This document shows positions 53,131 to 64,000 of a DNA stretch of 64,000 nt, piece after piece. How positions within the stretch are numbered: the first letter of the stretch is position 1; each line of letters opens with the position of its first letter. A program made the position numbers and the translations under genes. The notes under the pieces were generated by a model. The model did no database searches and had not been told where the DNA came from. It was given only the letters and a program-made list of their open reading frames with translations. The DNA comes from Phyto melanocephala (Eukaryota; Arthropoda; Insecta; Diptera; Rhinophoridae), in contig OW799234.1 in assembly GCA_941918925.1 (NCBI GenBank), positions 105,273,884 through 105,337,883 of the forward strand, read 5' to 3'.

Positions 53131-55465
53131 GGTTTGGAATATTAATACATTAAACTAAGAGTATAGGATATAATACAATGCGGTCAAGGTGTAAGGAATT
53201 TTACGTAGAATCAATCGTCCTAACTTTCTTGAATTGGGTAGTTTTAAAATTATCAATTTTGTAATTATACAGGTTTTTTGTTACAAAAACCATTCATTTA
53301 ATATAATTTGAAAATTTATTTGTTTTGTGGTTTATGATTTTGATGTAAAATAATTATTATAAATATTTATAAAATAAAACACGCCTGTGCTTATAAGTTA
53401 AACGAACATGTGCTACTCAAGCATATCATTTATATGATTGTCATGATGTTATATTGATGTTAAGTCTTATAAGACAAGTATGGATTGACTTAAGTGTCAA
53501 AATCTCGTTAAAACATCAATAAAATCTAAAATTTTTATATATTTCCAGATCATCAGATTAGTTTGCCAAGACACAATTTATGGAATTTAAAAATTAAATT
53601 AAATTAAACGTAAAATAATAGTTGAGTACAAATAAAAGAGAATTTGATAAAAGGATCGTTAATTTGTTATATCAAAGGCAAATGTGCCGCCTCAAAGCTG
53701 AACACTTAAACTATATTTTAAGAATTTTATGTTGTAAAAATGTACGAACATACATCAAATTTTTGTTTATTAGTTTATTTATATGCGACTTCATTATAAG
53801 TTTTATGATAGATTTTATAAAACTGTTTAATTAAATATAAAGAATAATGTTTTGATTTTATTATTTTTTGTTAAGAAAATATTATGATATTTTTAAAGCG
53901 TTTCAAATTTGTGTTTTATTACACCGAACATCATAAATGTTCAGTTGTTAAAATAACTTTTGAATATTCGATTAAATGGATATAAATCGAATTAGTCGAT
54001 TAAAATAAAATTCCCAATAACTGAATACTCTTCTCTATATGTTATCATCGACATTCAAACAATATTATGTTCATTAATTTCCTCTATCATCATTTGGTTG
54101 TAAATTACTTTAGGGTTATGTAGGCAAATTACGTTTAAAGTTTTTTTATTTGCAAAATTAATTTTTCTCAGTTCTGCTAGACATGAATAAAATCCATGTG
54201 TGGCAATGTAGTAATTTAAAGAAAGTTGTTTGTTCACAAGTGAAACAAGAGCTGATGACAGACTGCCTCTAAATTTAACATTTGTACGCAGCGATATGCC
54301 TAGTCATTAAAAATAAATAATATACTAAAAGCCACAGTAATTTTAAATTTAAATAAGAAATAAAAAATAACACAAAACCAGAAGCTTTCAGCAATTTCAA
54401 ATAAATCAATAAATAATTATGCGCAGCCACTTTTAATGTTAAAATAGACCTCTCACATGCATGAGTGTGTAAAAGAATCAAGAATTAAATAAATTTACAT
54501 GAAATTGAAAATTGAATTTAATAAGTCCGAAGTAGACCGTTATTTTTGTAACGAACCGTAATTTGTTTGTAAATCTGATTGAAATGACTAATATTTGGAG
54601 CATTAAAACGAAAGACTTAAGCCGCATACCTGATGTAATGTTCAATACCACCACCCAAGAAGAAAGAAAAACCAAAACATTTTTATTTCAAACTTAACTT
54701 TGCTTTGCTTTGCTTTGCTTTCGAAAATACTTTCAGATATTCGTCGAAACTCTACCATAATCATCATAAAAAGTTTAACATAATTTAAAGTTATTTAATA
54801 TAAGCTCTCAACATCATTTTCAAACTATTAGAGATTTTTATTTAAAATGTTGATGCATTTAGAATATATTAGATATTTATAAACAAAATATTGACACAAT
54901 TAGTGATAATTTAAAATGTTAATAATATTTTGAAATATCGAAAGGAAAATGTATAAACATTAAAGTAATAGAACAGTTTTATTGCCTCAATATTTCAGTG
55001 AACTTTATTAGGGTCCATAACATTTCGTTACTACTTTAAGCCGATGTGGGATGTTTTTATATTCCAGATACAAAGTGCAAGATAATTATAAGTTTTGGTT
55101 TTACGGTCAATTAAAGAAAACAAAATATTTTTGTTCGAACAAAACCAATTTACATAATATTAAGAGGATTTGAGGTAGATTAAAGAAATGCTAGTCTTTT
55201 TTAAAAACGTATAACAGCATGTTTATTAGAAGAAAAAATTTGCTACAAATCAAGTATTTATAAAAAAAAAACGGTTTTTAAATAATGAGTTAAAATCATA
55301 AATTATCAAGATTTTTCATTTTAAATTTCCAATAATAAATTGACGGGTTTAATATTCCCAAAACGTAGGAAAAACTTTCACACTTTCTATAAAAGTACAT
55401 AATTAAATAAAAATTACTTTAAAGCAAAAAATTTCAGTTCGTTCGAGGTAGTTATTTAAAAAAAA
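53131..55465. other. AT-rich stretch, no gene seen
   Basis: A (CTTTG)n microsatellite occupies about 54698-54722. Frames at 53622, 54055, 54275 and 54478 lack domain signatures. This is the longest part of the window without a recognised element. Confidence 0.5.
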
Positions 55466-55560
55466 ACAACTGGAAGGGCTATGTTCGGCCTCGTCGAATT
55501 AGATGATGCTTTCACCATCACATGCACAGGTATAGTGACAACATCGTAGCTAAGCTTAGA
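55466..55560 (-). repeat. Relic of the longer GTCTGTC variant
   Basis: GGCTATGTTCGGCCTCGTCG, then TTTCACCATCACATGCACAG and ACATCGTAGCTAAGCTTAG, align with the start of the 47411-48432 repeat. Confidence 0.5.
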
Positions 55561-55756
55561 TTTCAGATTTAATGTTAAACGCCATTTTTGTGGTTTTCAT
55601 GGGCAACCACGTATGTCTTAAAATCAAATATTTCAGGAGAGCCAACAAGCCGTTTTATATAAATCAACGGGTAAAGTATTGAACTTTTTAAACTTTTTTT
55701 ACCATTTATGTTAACAAAGACTTTTCTTAAAAAATTTCCGACATATATCATTTAAA

Positions 55757-56482
55757 AACAAGTAAGAGCGCTATATTCGGCCGTGCCGAATCTTATATAC
55801 CCTTCACAACGTGTAGTCATGCAATAACAGTAGTTATTTCATCCCATATGAAATACGTACATACATATAAAAACATCCCATTGTAAAATTATAAATTTAC
55901 GTAAGTATGTATGTATGTTAAAAAAAAAATTAAAAAAAAATAATAAATATAAAACAAAAAAACAAATAAAAAAAAATTTAAAAACAAAAAAAAAAATATT
56001 AAAAAAAATAATTATAAATAATATATAAAATAAAAAATAAAAAAAAATTAAAAAAAAAATATTAAAAAAAAAATTTTTTTGACTCAGCTGGGATTCGATG
56101 CCATGTTTACTCTAACCAGTATACATGTTTGTATGTATGTATGTTGTTGTTGTAATGTTGTTTTTGTGAAAAAAAAATCGAGGTGGTCGTGGTTTTTTTC
56201 TCATATCTCAGTTCTTTATGTACCGATGTTTCTGATTTTCAATACCGATCTACTCCCAAATATTTCTGATATTCTAATACCTCACGCGGGTCCAGGCGAT
56301 ATCGGGGGGCTTCAAAAAATTGATTTCAACATACAAACGGACAGACTGACAGAGCTTAATCGACTCCCCTATTCATAAACTTTCAGAAAATATATACTTT
56401 ATGGGGTCGGAAATGAAAATTGTAGAAATTTCACATGGAACGACAAACCTATATATACCCTTTTTCACTGTGTGAAGGGTAT
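55757..56482 (-). repeat. GTCTGTC dispersed repeat, copy III (726 bp)
   Basis: Full-length inverse copy. The 3' hairpin ATTCGGCCGTGCCGAAT lies near 55777, the T-rich tract reads as A-rich on this strand (55920-56075), and the 5' hairpin is at about 56452-56482. A frame of 99 codons on the plus strand exists only because this strand of the repeat lacks stops. It is not called. Confidence 0.85.
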
Positions 56483-56531
56483 AATTAGATCATAGCGAAT
56501 AACAAAATAAACGAAGCGGTACGAAGACTAA

Positions 56532-57289
56532 AGCTGGAGTTACATACCATGCGTTCTATCCGTTGTTCCGTTTTATGCATCTGTCAAAAAGTAGAATCAG
56601 TGTAATTGTATGTGACAAGTTATACGGCAAAACGCAAAGAATGCATAAACGTATCAACGCAGCAAAGTAGGTTTACTTTCTACTTTTGTATCCGTCGCAG
56701 AAAAGGTGAAAAAATATCAGCTGTTGTTGATAGCCATGGATGACAAATAATATTTTTTTGTCGATGTTATCGATAAATTTGATTGTGTGGTGGATTTATT
56801 TTTTCCATTTTTTGTATTAAAAAATGTTTTTAATAAAAGAAAAAGCATTCGAAATAAAGTTTACAATTACTTTTAAGAAAAACATACATAAAAACTAATT
56901 TTAAACACAATTTTTTCATTACCAAAATTTTTATTTTACTTATCGATAACTATTATGTGCTGAGTGTCATCTCTGTTTATTTATTATTAAAAAAAAACAA
57001 GTGCAATGGATGAGATGCTTACTGATGCTTGTGTTATTTTTGAACTTTTTGTAGTACAAAATATCATGTACATCAACTAAATGAATTCAATAAATTCCCT
57101 TAAATTGTCAATTTTGCTTTCCATTTTGGCAAAATTGTTTTTAGTTAATAAAAATATAAACACAAAAAAATAAAACAAAAAAGTTGATGCATAAAACGCA
57201 TTGTGTGTAACTTGAATTTAGAAACGTATAAAATGGTGAAAAAGTATCAAACGCAACAACGCATGAACGGATGGTATGTAACTCCACCT
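56532..57289. mobile_element. 758-bp PIF/Harbinger-type element, non-autonomous
   Basis: The ends AGCTGGAGTTACATACCAT and complement of AGGTGGAGTTACATACCAT give inverted repeats continuing about 40 bp with mismatches. The flanks are TAA at 56529-56531 and 57290-57292, the 3-bp target of PIF/Harbinger. No transposase or Myb-like frame is visible. It lies directly against a partial GTCTGTC repeat. Confidence 0.75.
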
Positions 57290-57299
57290 TAAAAGTACA

Positions 57300-57640
57300 T
57301 GCATACATACATACTGGTTAGAGTAAACGTGTCATTGAATCCCAGCTGAGCCAAAAAGTTTTTTTCTTTTTTATATATTTTTATAATTTTTTTTTTATTT
57401 TTTTTTGTAATTTTTTATTTTTTTTTATTTTTATATTTTTTTTTGTTTATTTTTTTTTTTTTAAACATACATACGTAAACTCAATTTATAATTTTACAAT
57501 GGTATGGTTTTTATTTGTATGTTTTTTACATGTATGAACGTATTTTATATGAGATGATTGAATGATTGTTATTGCATGACTACACGTTGTGAAGGGTATA
57601 TAAGATTCGGCACGGCCGAATATGGCACTGTTACTTGTTT
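57300..57640 (+). repeat. GTCTGTC dispersed repeat, copy IV, 3' half
   Basis: It begins within the CATACATACATACTGGTTAG segment right after the Harbinger-type element, keeps the T-rich tract, and ends with the hairpin ATTCGGCACGGCCGAAT. The 5' half is absent, perhaps lost during or after the neighbouring insertion. Confidence 0.8.
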
Positions 57641-58258
57641 ATTATCAATCACAGGCAATACAAAAGCAATGAATTTGTGAATAGGCAGCAAACGCGAATG
57701 GTTTCATTCTGTTCTCTAGTACGTACATTTGTACTACATTTTTAATATAATAAATATAAGAAAAATAGAGAGCATTGGCATGGATACAATAAAACACACT
57801 AAGGAACTGGTGTTATAACCAAACATCATATTTTAAAATGTAATGGTATATATCCTCGATCTGGGTATAAGAAAATTTCGATGTTAAAATATCTTTATCA
57901 AACAGGGGGAAGGAACTCTAATATTTACCTACAAATTAGGGTAAGAATCCTGCAAAATATATCGGGCTGCAAGGAATATTTACCTTAGGCATATTTGCGA
58001 AAAATTCAGTTCTCTATTATTATATTTATTAGGAATAAAGGCTCTTCTGTATCAATCTGCTACTCGGTCTCTATTTTTTAAAAAAATTCAACCACCATTT
58101 GTTATATGATAAATCAAAATTTAAATAAATATTTCCGACAAATCAAATCTTGCAAAAGTAAATTTTTTTGAAATTTTATTTTTCAATATATTCTTTTCAA
58201 ATTGAAAAAAAAATTTAAAGTTTTTTGAAAAGGTTTAATATCAATAAAAAAGTTATTA
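57641..58258. other. AT-rich stretch, no gene seen
   Basis: Nothing was recognised. Confidence 0.5.
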
Positions 58259-58260
58259 TA

Positions 58261-58810
58261 AAGGGTCCGCCATCTAACGTTTTATTTCAACTAGTGCTTA
58301 TTTCGTGAATGGTAACACTTAGCTCATGTCTGATTTGACAGACAATTAGTTTTATCCTTCCAGTGAACAAATATGGTTGTGTATACGCTTGAATAACGCT
58401 GGGAAATATTGCGATACTACTTTGGCCGATTTTGCCAAAAAAGTCTTCTTTTCAGATGAAGCTCATTTTGATCTTGGCGAGTATGTAAACAAGCAAAATT
58501 GTCGCATTTGGGGCACAGAAAACCCGCAAGAATACATTGAAAAGCCGATACACCCAAAACGAGTCACTGTTTGGTGCGGAGTTTGGTCCAGAGCCATATT
58601 TGGGATATTTTTCTTCATAAATGAGCAAGGAGTGGCCGTAGTCAATGGCGATCGTTATCGAGCCATGTGGAAAGAATTTTTGTTCACAAAATTGAAGAGG
58701 AGGATATTGGCAGCATTTGGTTTTTAACAGGACGGTGCTACGTTCCACACAGCCGAAGCTACACTTTTTTTTATAGAATTTTCAAAAAAAAAGTTATTTG
58801 GCGGACCCTG
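58261..58810 (+). mobile_element. mariner deletion derivative, copy D (550 bp)
   Basis: The left end AAGGGTCCGCCATC follows TA (58259-58260). The right end TGGCGGACCCTG is followed by CA, a mutated TA. Same fusion as copies B and C. The core ORF from the first Asp (FSDEAHFDLGEYVNKQNC) through RVTVWCGVW, VAVVNGDRYRAMW and FLFTKLKRR is open for more than 90 codons, then frameshifts. The QDGATxHTAEAT remnant has lost the Cys of TCH. Confidence 0.85.
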
Positions 58811-60730
58811 CATTTTAATTAATTTAATTGATAACAAATTTTATCATTATGTTATAAGGTAAGATAATTAAGTTAAAACAAATAACAATTTAAAAAAAAT
58901 ACGTTTTTAGTTCGATATATTACATACATTTTAGCAAAATCTGGAGCTAAAACTATAGTCAGAATTCGAACTGTGTCCCTTCATGCGCATGAGAATGATA
59001 TTTAAAGCATGTTTAATTATGCATCCATTTCCAAGAGGGATTGATATCTGTGGAAAAATAATATGGCTACTCAACTACTCGTACAGCCGAATATCATTTA
59101 ATAGTACAGATGATATCTTAAATCCAAACAATGTAATAAGCCACCTTTGATATTTTATCATTACATTTTCTTCGTCGTCTGTAATTAGTGCTGCCTATTT
59201 GATTACTTGGCCCTTGGTTGGAAGCCTGGGACTTCGTCACTAATTTGAACACTATGTGAAAAGCTTTATGTTGAACAGATAAAGACTGCAGTTTCAAACC
59301 AAACTAAATAGATAAAGAATGCTAGGAATTGTGTTGCTAAAAATAAAAATAGAAATAAAAATTTACTAAACCTAAAAATTATACATTATCATTCCTAAAA
59401 TTTTTACAAAATTATGATTTTACATCAATACGACACTGGAGACTTCTTGAGAACCCACCAATTATCTTTGACTTTCATATTTTGCCAAAACTATTCCAAA
59501 CATGTCAGTTGCTTGTCTACGCAACACATATTTTACACTTTCAAAAAAAACTTTTTTTTTCTATTTGTTTGTTTGTTCGGCATACACTCAAATGTTCCTA
59601 TAAGAAGAGTTAATTAAAACAATTAAATTTGTAATTGAAATTATCTTTACAGTATGGCAGCAAATTGAAAATTAGCCAAGATATTTAAAACATTTTAATC
59701 ATTAAACAAAATCAAATTAAAACTCCTAAATTATTTCTATTAGTTTTATTTAAATTAGAAAAGCACAAATATTTATTTAAATAATGCCGCCAGTGATTTT
59801 GTGGCATTAAGATGATAGAAAAATATTCAAAAGTTTTCATTTACTCTTAAATGTTAATTGAAATCATAGTTTTGCAAAATCCTCTTAAAGCATTTTTGTT
59901 TTAACAAAGAATAAAACAGTAGCAGCTGCTGATTATGAACAGGCATTTACTGCCGGCTTTAATTTAAGATGAGCAACACAAAACGTTTCTATTGTTGCAG
60001 AATAAGCTTAACGATTCGCTTTGATGTATACGTTATGCAGTATGAAGTAAAATTTTTTAAATTTAATATAATTTCTTTTTACCACAAACATTTATTCCAC
60101 ATCGACTTTAGTTTTAATTTTCCTTGAAAATTTTTTGTTGTGGAAATTATTTTTTCTTTTATATTTTTACTTTTTGGAATAGTATTGCATGGAAAATATT
60201 ACAATAAGATTATTTAGTAAAATGATATTTTTGTTATATGAAGAACAGCAATACAAAAAAATATAAAGGAATTAACTTTTTTTATATTAAATTCCTGCAT
60301 TTGTTTTATTTAGTTCTCAGTGTAGAAATATAAATTTAATTGTATTGTGTTTCTTTCAATGCTCCTTTGACATTTACATATGATTCTCTGGCAAATCCTA
60401 ATGGATAGATTGAAGCTTGAAAAACGATTTCAAATTATTCAATCTACTTTGAAAATCAGACACCGATTTGCATTTTTGGCTTAAAGGGCTTGTTAAGAAA
60501 CATAATGTTCACATATGAACTAAGATCAACCAATAATAGACATCATTACATCCATATTATCGGCTTTTATTTCTTTAAAAAAATAAAGCCATCGCTCATG
60601 TTACGGTTATTGGATATCATTATTATATTTAAGTTCTATAATTAGGGTTTTAAAATCGGAGTAGGAAAGATACTTCACATATGCCCACAAGAAATTGCTT
60701 AGCTGTGTTAAAGCGAATAACCCTGGAGTA
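58811..60730. other. AT-rich stretch, no gene seen
   Basis: Nearly 2 kb with no recognised coding pattern or repeat. Confidence 0.5.
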
Positions 60731-60862
60731 AGAAAAGTGGGTAGTGCCACGCCCATAAAAAAAAGTTATAATTTTTAGCTTCTAGCACTTGAAATTAAAT
60801 TTCAATTCAGAATGCATTTTTATTCATTAAGGGGCGTAGCAACGCGCGCCGGGCTTTTCTAG
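60731..60862 (+). mobile_element. Helitron-like element, 3' end only
   Basis: It contains the last palindromic core (GTGGGTAGTGCCACGCCCAT) and the terminal segment TTATTCATTAAGGGGCGTAG to CTAG at 60859-60862, followed by T. It matches the final 130 bp of 9137-9963. The 5' seven-eighths is missing. Confidence 0.7.
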
Positions 60863-60995
60863 TTACCAAATAAAATGAAATTTAAATTCGCCTTGAAAAG
60901 CATTATTTTCACAGCAAAACTCATAAAAAAGAATAAAAATAAAAATCGGAAAAATACAATTCGTGTTTTGGACTACTTCACTTCACTTTATTTTT

Positions 60996-61662
60996 TATAC
61001 CCTTCACCTGTGGTTGCACAAGGTTATATATAGCTTTGTCATTCCGTTTGTAATTTCTACAATTTTCATTTCCGACCCCATAAAGTATATATTTTCTGAA
61101 AGCTTATGAATAGAGGAGTCGATTAAGCCCTGACAATCTGTCCGTCTGTCCGTGTGTTGGTTGAAATCAACTTTTAGAAGCAACTATATGTTCCTCAGAT
61201 CTGTATATGATATCAATCTCTTGGAAATATCCAGGAATGAATCGCTATTGAAATTTAGCACAATCGCCCCATAACTTTTTGAGATATGAGCAAAAAACCA
61301 CGACCACCTCGTTTTTTTTTCACAATTACAACAACAACATACATACATACATGTAAAAAACATACCAAACAAAAAAAATTACAAAAAAAAATATTAAAAA
61401 TAAGAAAAAAATAATAAAAAAAACTACAAAAAAAAAATATAAAAAAAATATAAAAAAAAATAATAAAATATAAATAATATATTAATTAAAATAAAATTGT
61501 TTTGCCTCAGCTGGTATTCGATGCCACATTTATTCTAACGTGTACGTATGCACGTATTTTATATGGGAAGAATGGTGATAAAAACAATTGTTATTGCATG
61601 ACTACAAGTTGTGAAGGGTATATAAGATTCGGCACGGCCGAATATAGCACTGTTACTTGTTT
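60996..61662 (+). repeat. GTCTGTC dispersed repeat, copy V (667 bp)
   Basis: Full-length but more diverged. The 5' hairpin is changed (TATACCCTTCACCTGTGGTT), the GTCTGTCCGTCTGTCCGTGT block is intact, and the interior A/T tract is in the A-rich form, unlike copies I and II. The 3' hairpin is intact near 61632. Confidence 0.8.
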
Positions 61663-63770
61663 TTTCTTATTTTTCTTTTTTTGTTATAACAAAATAGAAC
61701 ACCAAATTATTTTATATAACGGCTCCCATTAAAAATTGCTTTAATAAGTATATGTTTACGCCAACTTGCTGAGTAATCATAAACTATTACCATCACCATA
61801 ATCATAATAATGTAAACTTTATTTTATTTTATTTATTCATTCTTTTTTTATCCATTTAAAATTTACATCAAACAATATAAAATTACCATTCATTACAATT
61901 TAAGAAGAAAATCAATGATATTTTTTTATTATCTAAACAATGAAGACTTTTCTATTAACGAGTACGCGTATAGAGATATAATTCTAAACAACTTTTTGAA
62001 CGTCCATAAAAGACATTAATTTAACGAGCTATTAACGCTACTTTGTGTCCGGGCAACTTTTGTTGTGTTGCAATCAACTAACAAGACCAAAACACCAAAA
62101 AGATAGTAAGAAACACGTGCTAAAAATATCATCGTTAAAAAGATATAGACAATCAGTGCAGAAAATAAAAAACTTAAAAACAGGTAAGAGTTCTATATTT
62201 GGCAAAGGTGAATCTTGTATACCCTGCGTTGATCACAAAGGGTTCGAAAATATTAATTGTAGGAATTAAAAGTCGAAACAAAGCTATACCACCACAGTTG
62301 GAGAGTATACAAATTTTTTAAACTAGTTTTGGAGATTAGTTACTTATTTCTCTAAAATTGTCTACAGATTTTTTCGGAAGAAATATGTGAAATAATACAC
62401 TTTCGTTTATTTGCTTATATTTTAGACAATACTGAAAGTTTGCTACCACTTACCGGTATGTCCGATGAGTAGGAGATTGAGGAAGTTGTTTTGAATTGCT
62501 CATTTGACATTTTGATTCAGAAGATTGTAAAAAATATATATTTTTTAATGCATTACTAATTAAAATAAGTTAATAGTACCATTAGCTAGTTGTCATTATT
62601 ATGTTTTGAAGTTGAAGTATCGTACATTAATCATATTATGATTACAAATAAAATGGAAATTATTTGATCTTTTCTAAAGCAAATTGTTGCCTTTTGCCTT
62701 TAATTATAAGCATTATACTTGCGTTTTTAATTACAATTTTTCTATGTCAATATTCATTTCAAATTTTTTATTTTTTTTTTTTTATTTTTTTTATTTTATT
62801 CAAATTTCTTTTTTTGTACTTTTTACTTTAACACTCTCGTGTGAAGGGTATAAAAATATTAATATATATGTAGTGTTCACTAAAATCCTCCTCATATCCT
62901 GTTTGTTACAAGTCGCATTTCATACTTTATATATTACCGCTTTGCATTGGAATGCATAAATATTCCTAACTAATCGAACAAGTTGGCATAACTAAAATAA
63001 ATAAATAAAAAAAAAATATTTAAACTAAATATACGAACAAATTTCAGCATCAATGAATTTCATGCAAATTTTAAAATAGAAAATTGATAAGACAGGAAGA
63101 AATTGTAGAACATGTAAGAACAAGAACACTGGCACGAAACAAATGACAATGAAGATTAGGCACAGCAGTGTTGCAAATAACTACTATAGTACAATATCCA
63201 GGATGGTAGTTTTGGGAAGGAGGATTTCAGTATGACTTAACAAAGTGGTTTATATTTGTTATATCATTTTAGACATTGGACCAGACTTTGTTACTAAATA
63301 ACAAATAATACTCTGCTTTAAAGAAATCATATATATTTTTCCTTATATTGTGTCTAGTGTTAAAAAAATATTTCTTTTTAAAAAAAAGTAGACAGAACCA
63401 TTTTCAATTATTAGTACAGTTTCCAAACACTGGGTTACAGATTCCACACTGAGACTTGCAACAGATGTAATGACACTAGACAAAATCTACTTGAAAACAT
63501 ATTTTAGGCTTTTTTGTAATATTATTTAAAATAGAGAGGAACCAATCATCATAATGATTCAATTTGTTTAATGGTTAACGACAGATCCTTATTTTTCTAA
63601 TTACCCTATGAAACTGGAACTAGATACAGCTGCTATAAAGCAAATTTAGAACCGATTATGCAGTATACATTTCTAATGTCTTTTTATATGGCTTTGCAGT
63701 TTTATCACCAAAATCATTTCGCTAAACGCTAAAGGTAAACGAAAATTTAAACCGCTCTTAGCCTCTCACC
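61663..63770. other. AT-rich stretch with two repeat traces
   Basis: 62182-62240 resembles the 3' end of the GTCTGTC repeat in inverse orientation (GGTAAGAGTTCTATATTTGG...). 62590-62750 is a diverged match to 18040-18190 of the inverted-repeat element. The 74-codon frame at 62045-62269 overlaps the first trace and is not called. Confidence 0.45.
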
Positions 63771-63972
63771 GGGTGCCCCGGTGGGCTAGTCAGTAGAGGC
63801 TGGTCTGTTTGTTTTGGGGTTGCGGGTTCGATTCCCGCCAAAAACTCTGGACTGGTCTGGTATTCTTTCTCTTCTATGCTTCTTCTATTCTTCTCTTTAT
63901 TTGTACATTAAGTCATCACAATAAACCGTAATGGTCTCCTTACCTTCCTACCTATATTATTATTATTATTAT
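63771..63972 (+). mobile_element. tRNA-derived SINE, copy 2
   Basis: The head GGGTGCCCCGGTGGGCTAGT contains an A box (TGGGCTAGTCAG, 63782-63793). The B box GGTTCGATTC is at 63825-63834, 43 nt on. The middle CTCTGGACTGGTCTG and TCACAATAAACC match copy 1. The tail ends in (ATT)n. Target duplications were not resolved. Confidence 0.75.
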
Positions 63973-64000
63973 TTAAATTAATAACTGTTCTGTAAGTTGG

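Overview
The window looks like nuclear DNA of a higher (brachyceran) fly, probably a calyptrate such as a blow fly or house-fly relative. The species guess is inference. The evidence is very AT-rich, intron-scale DNA with almost no long open frames, a eukaryotic initiator tRNA-Met, and insect-type transposable elements: rosa-like and other mariners, piggyBac, pogo, PIF/Harbinger and hAT miniature elements, Helitron-like elements carrying tandem repeats, jockey/I-type LINEs and tRNA-derived SINEs. Nothing suggests a bacterial or viral replicon.

Only two loci look like ordinary host genes. One is a 199-codon secreted six-cysteine protein at 4075-4674 (+). The other is tRNA-iMet at 13764-13835 (+). 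Almost everything else that can be recognised is mobile DNA or its debris.

Layout. 1-1.8 kb holds a cluster of TTGAGCGTCAC motifs around a small exon-like segment. 4-5 kb holds the secreted-protein gene. 5.5-6.2 kb is a decayed LINE reverse transcriptase. 7.9-10 kb holds a MITE with perfect inverted repeats, a mariner relic and a Helitron-like element. 11.4-13.4 kb holds a Harbinger-type MITE and a rosa-like mariner, followed by the tRNA. 14.6 kb is the first of four sister deletion-derivative mariners; the others are at 22.3, 50.6 and 58.3 kb. 16.5-20 kb holds a hAT-type MITE, a relic of an unplaced repetitive protein family, and a 2.1-kb inverted-repeat element carrying splice-site-flanked, tandemly repeated exon modules. 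27.7-28.6 kb is a second Helitron-like element, in inverse orientation. 30.2-33.2 kb holds a long hairpin and a TIR element split by a LINE with an intact 560-codon reverse transcriptase frame. 34.9-38.2 kb holds a mariner/IS630-type relic, a nearly intact LINE 3' half with RNase H, and a piggyBac deletion derivative with TTAA duplications. 39-46 kb holds a hAT-type MITE family, including a nested case, two mariner relics, a third mariner derivative and an RNase H relic, together with the GTCTGTC-type dispersed repeat. 48.4-49.8 kb is a pogo element invaded by a GC-richer insert. 52-53 kb holds a SINE, a MITE and a Tc1 relic. 55.7-57.6 kb holds more GTCTGTC repeats around a Harbinger-type MITE. 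The window ends in a second SINE.

The genes do not form a pathway. What links them is parasitism among elements. Short derivatives keep termini but lose catalytic residues, so they must have been moved by enzymes encoded elsewhere. SINE and LINE tails look alike, and elements have landed inside one another. The best candidate for something not obviously described is the 17.95-20.03 kb element with phase-compatible, triplicated exon modules. All family assignments rest on motif recognition by eye, with no database search.
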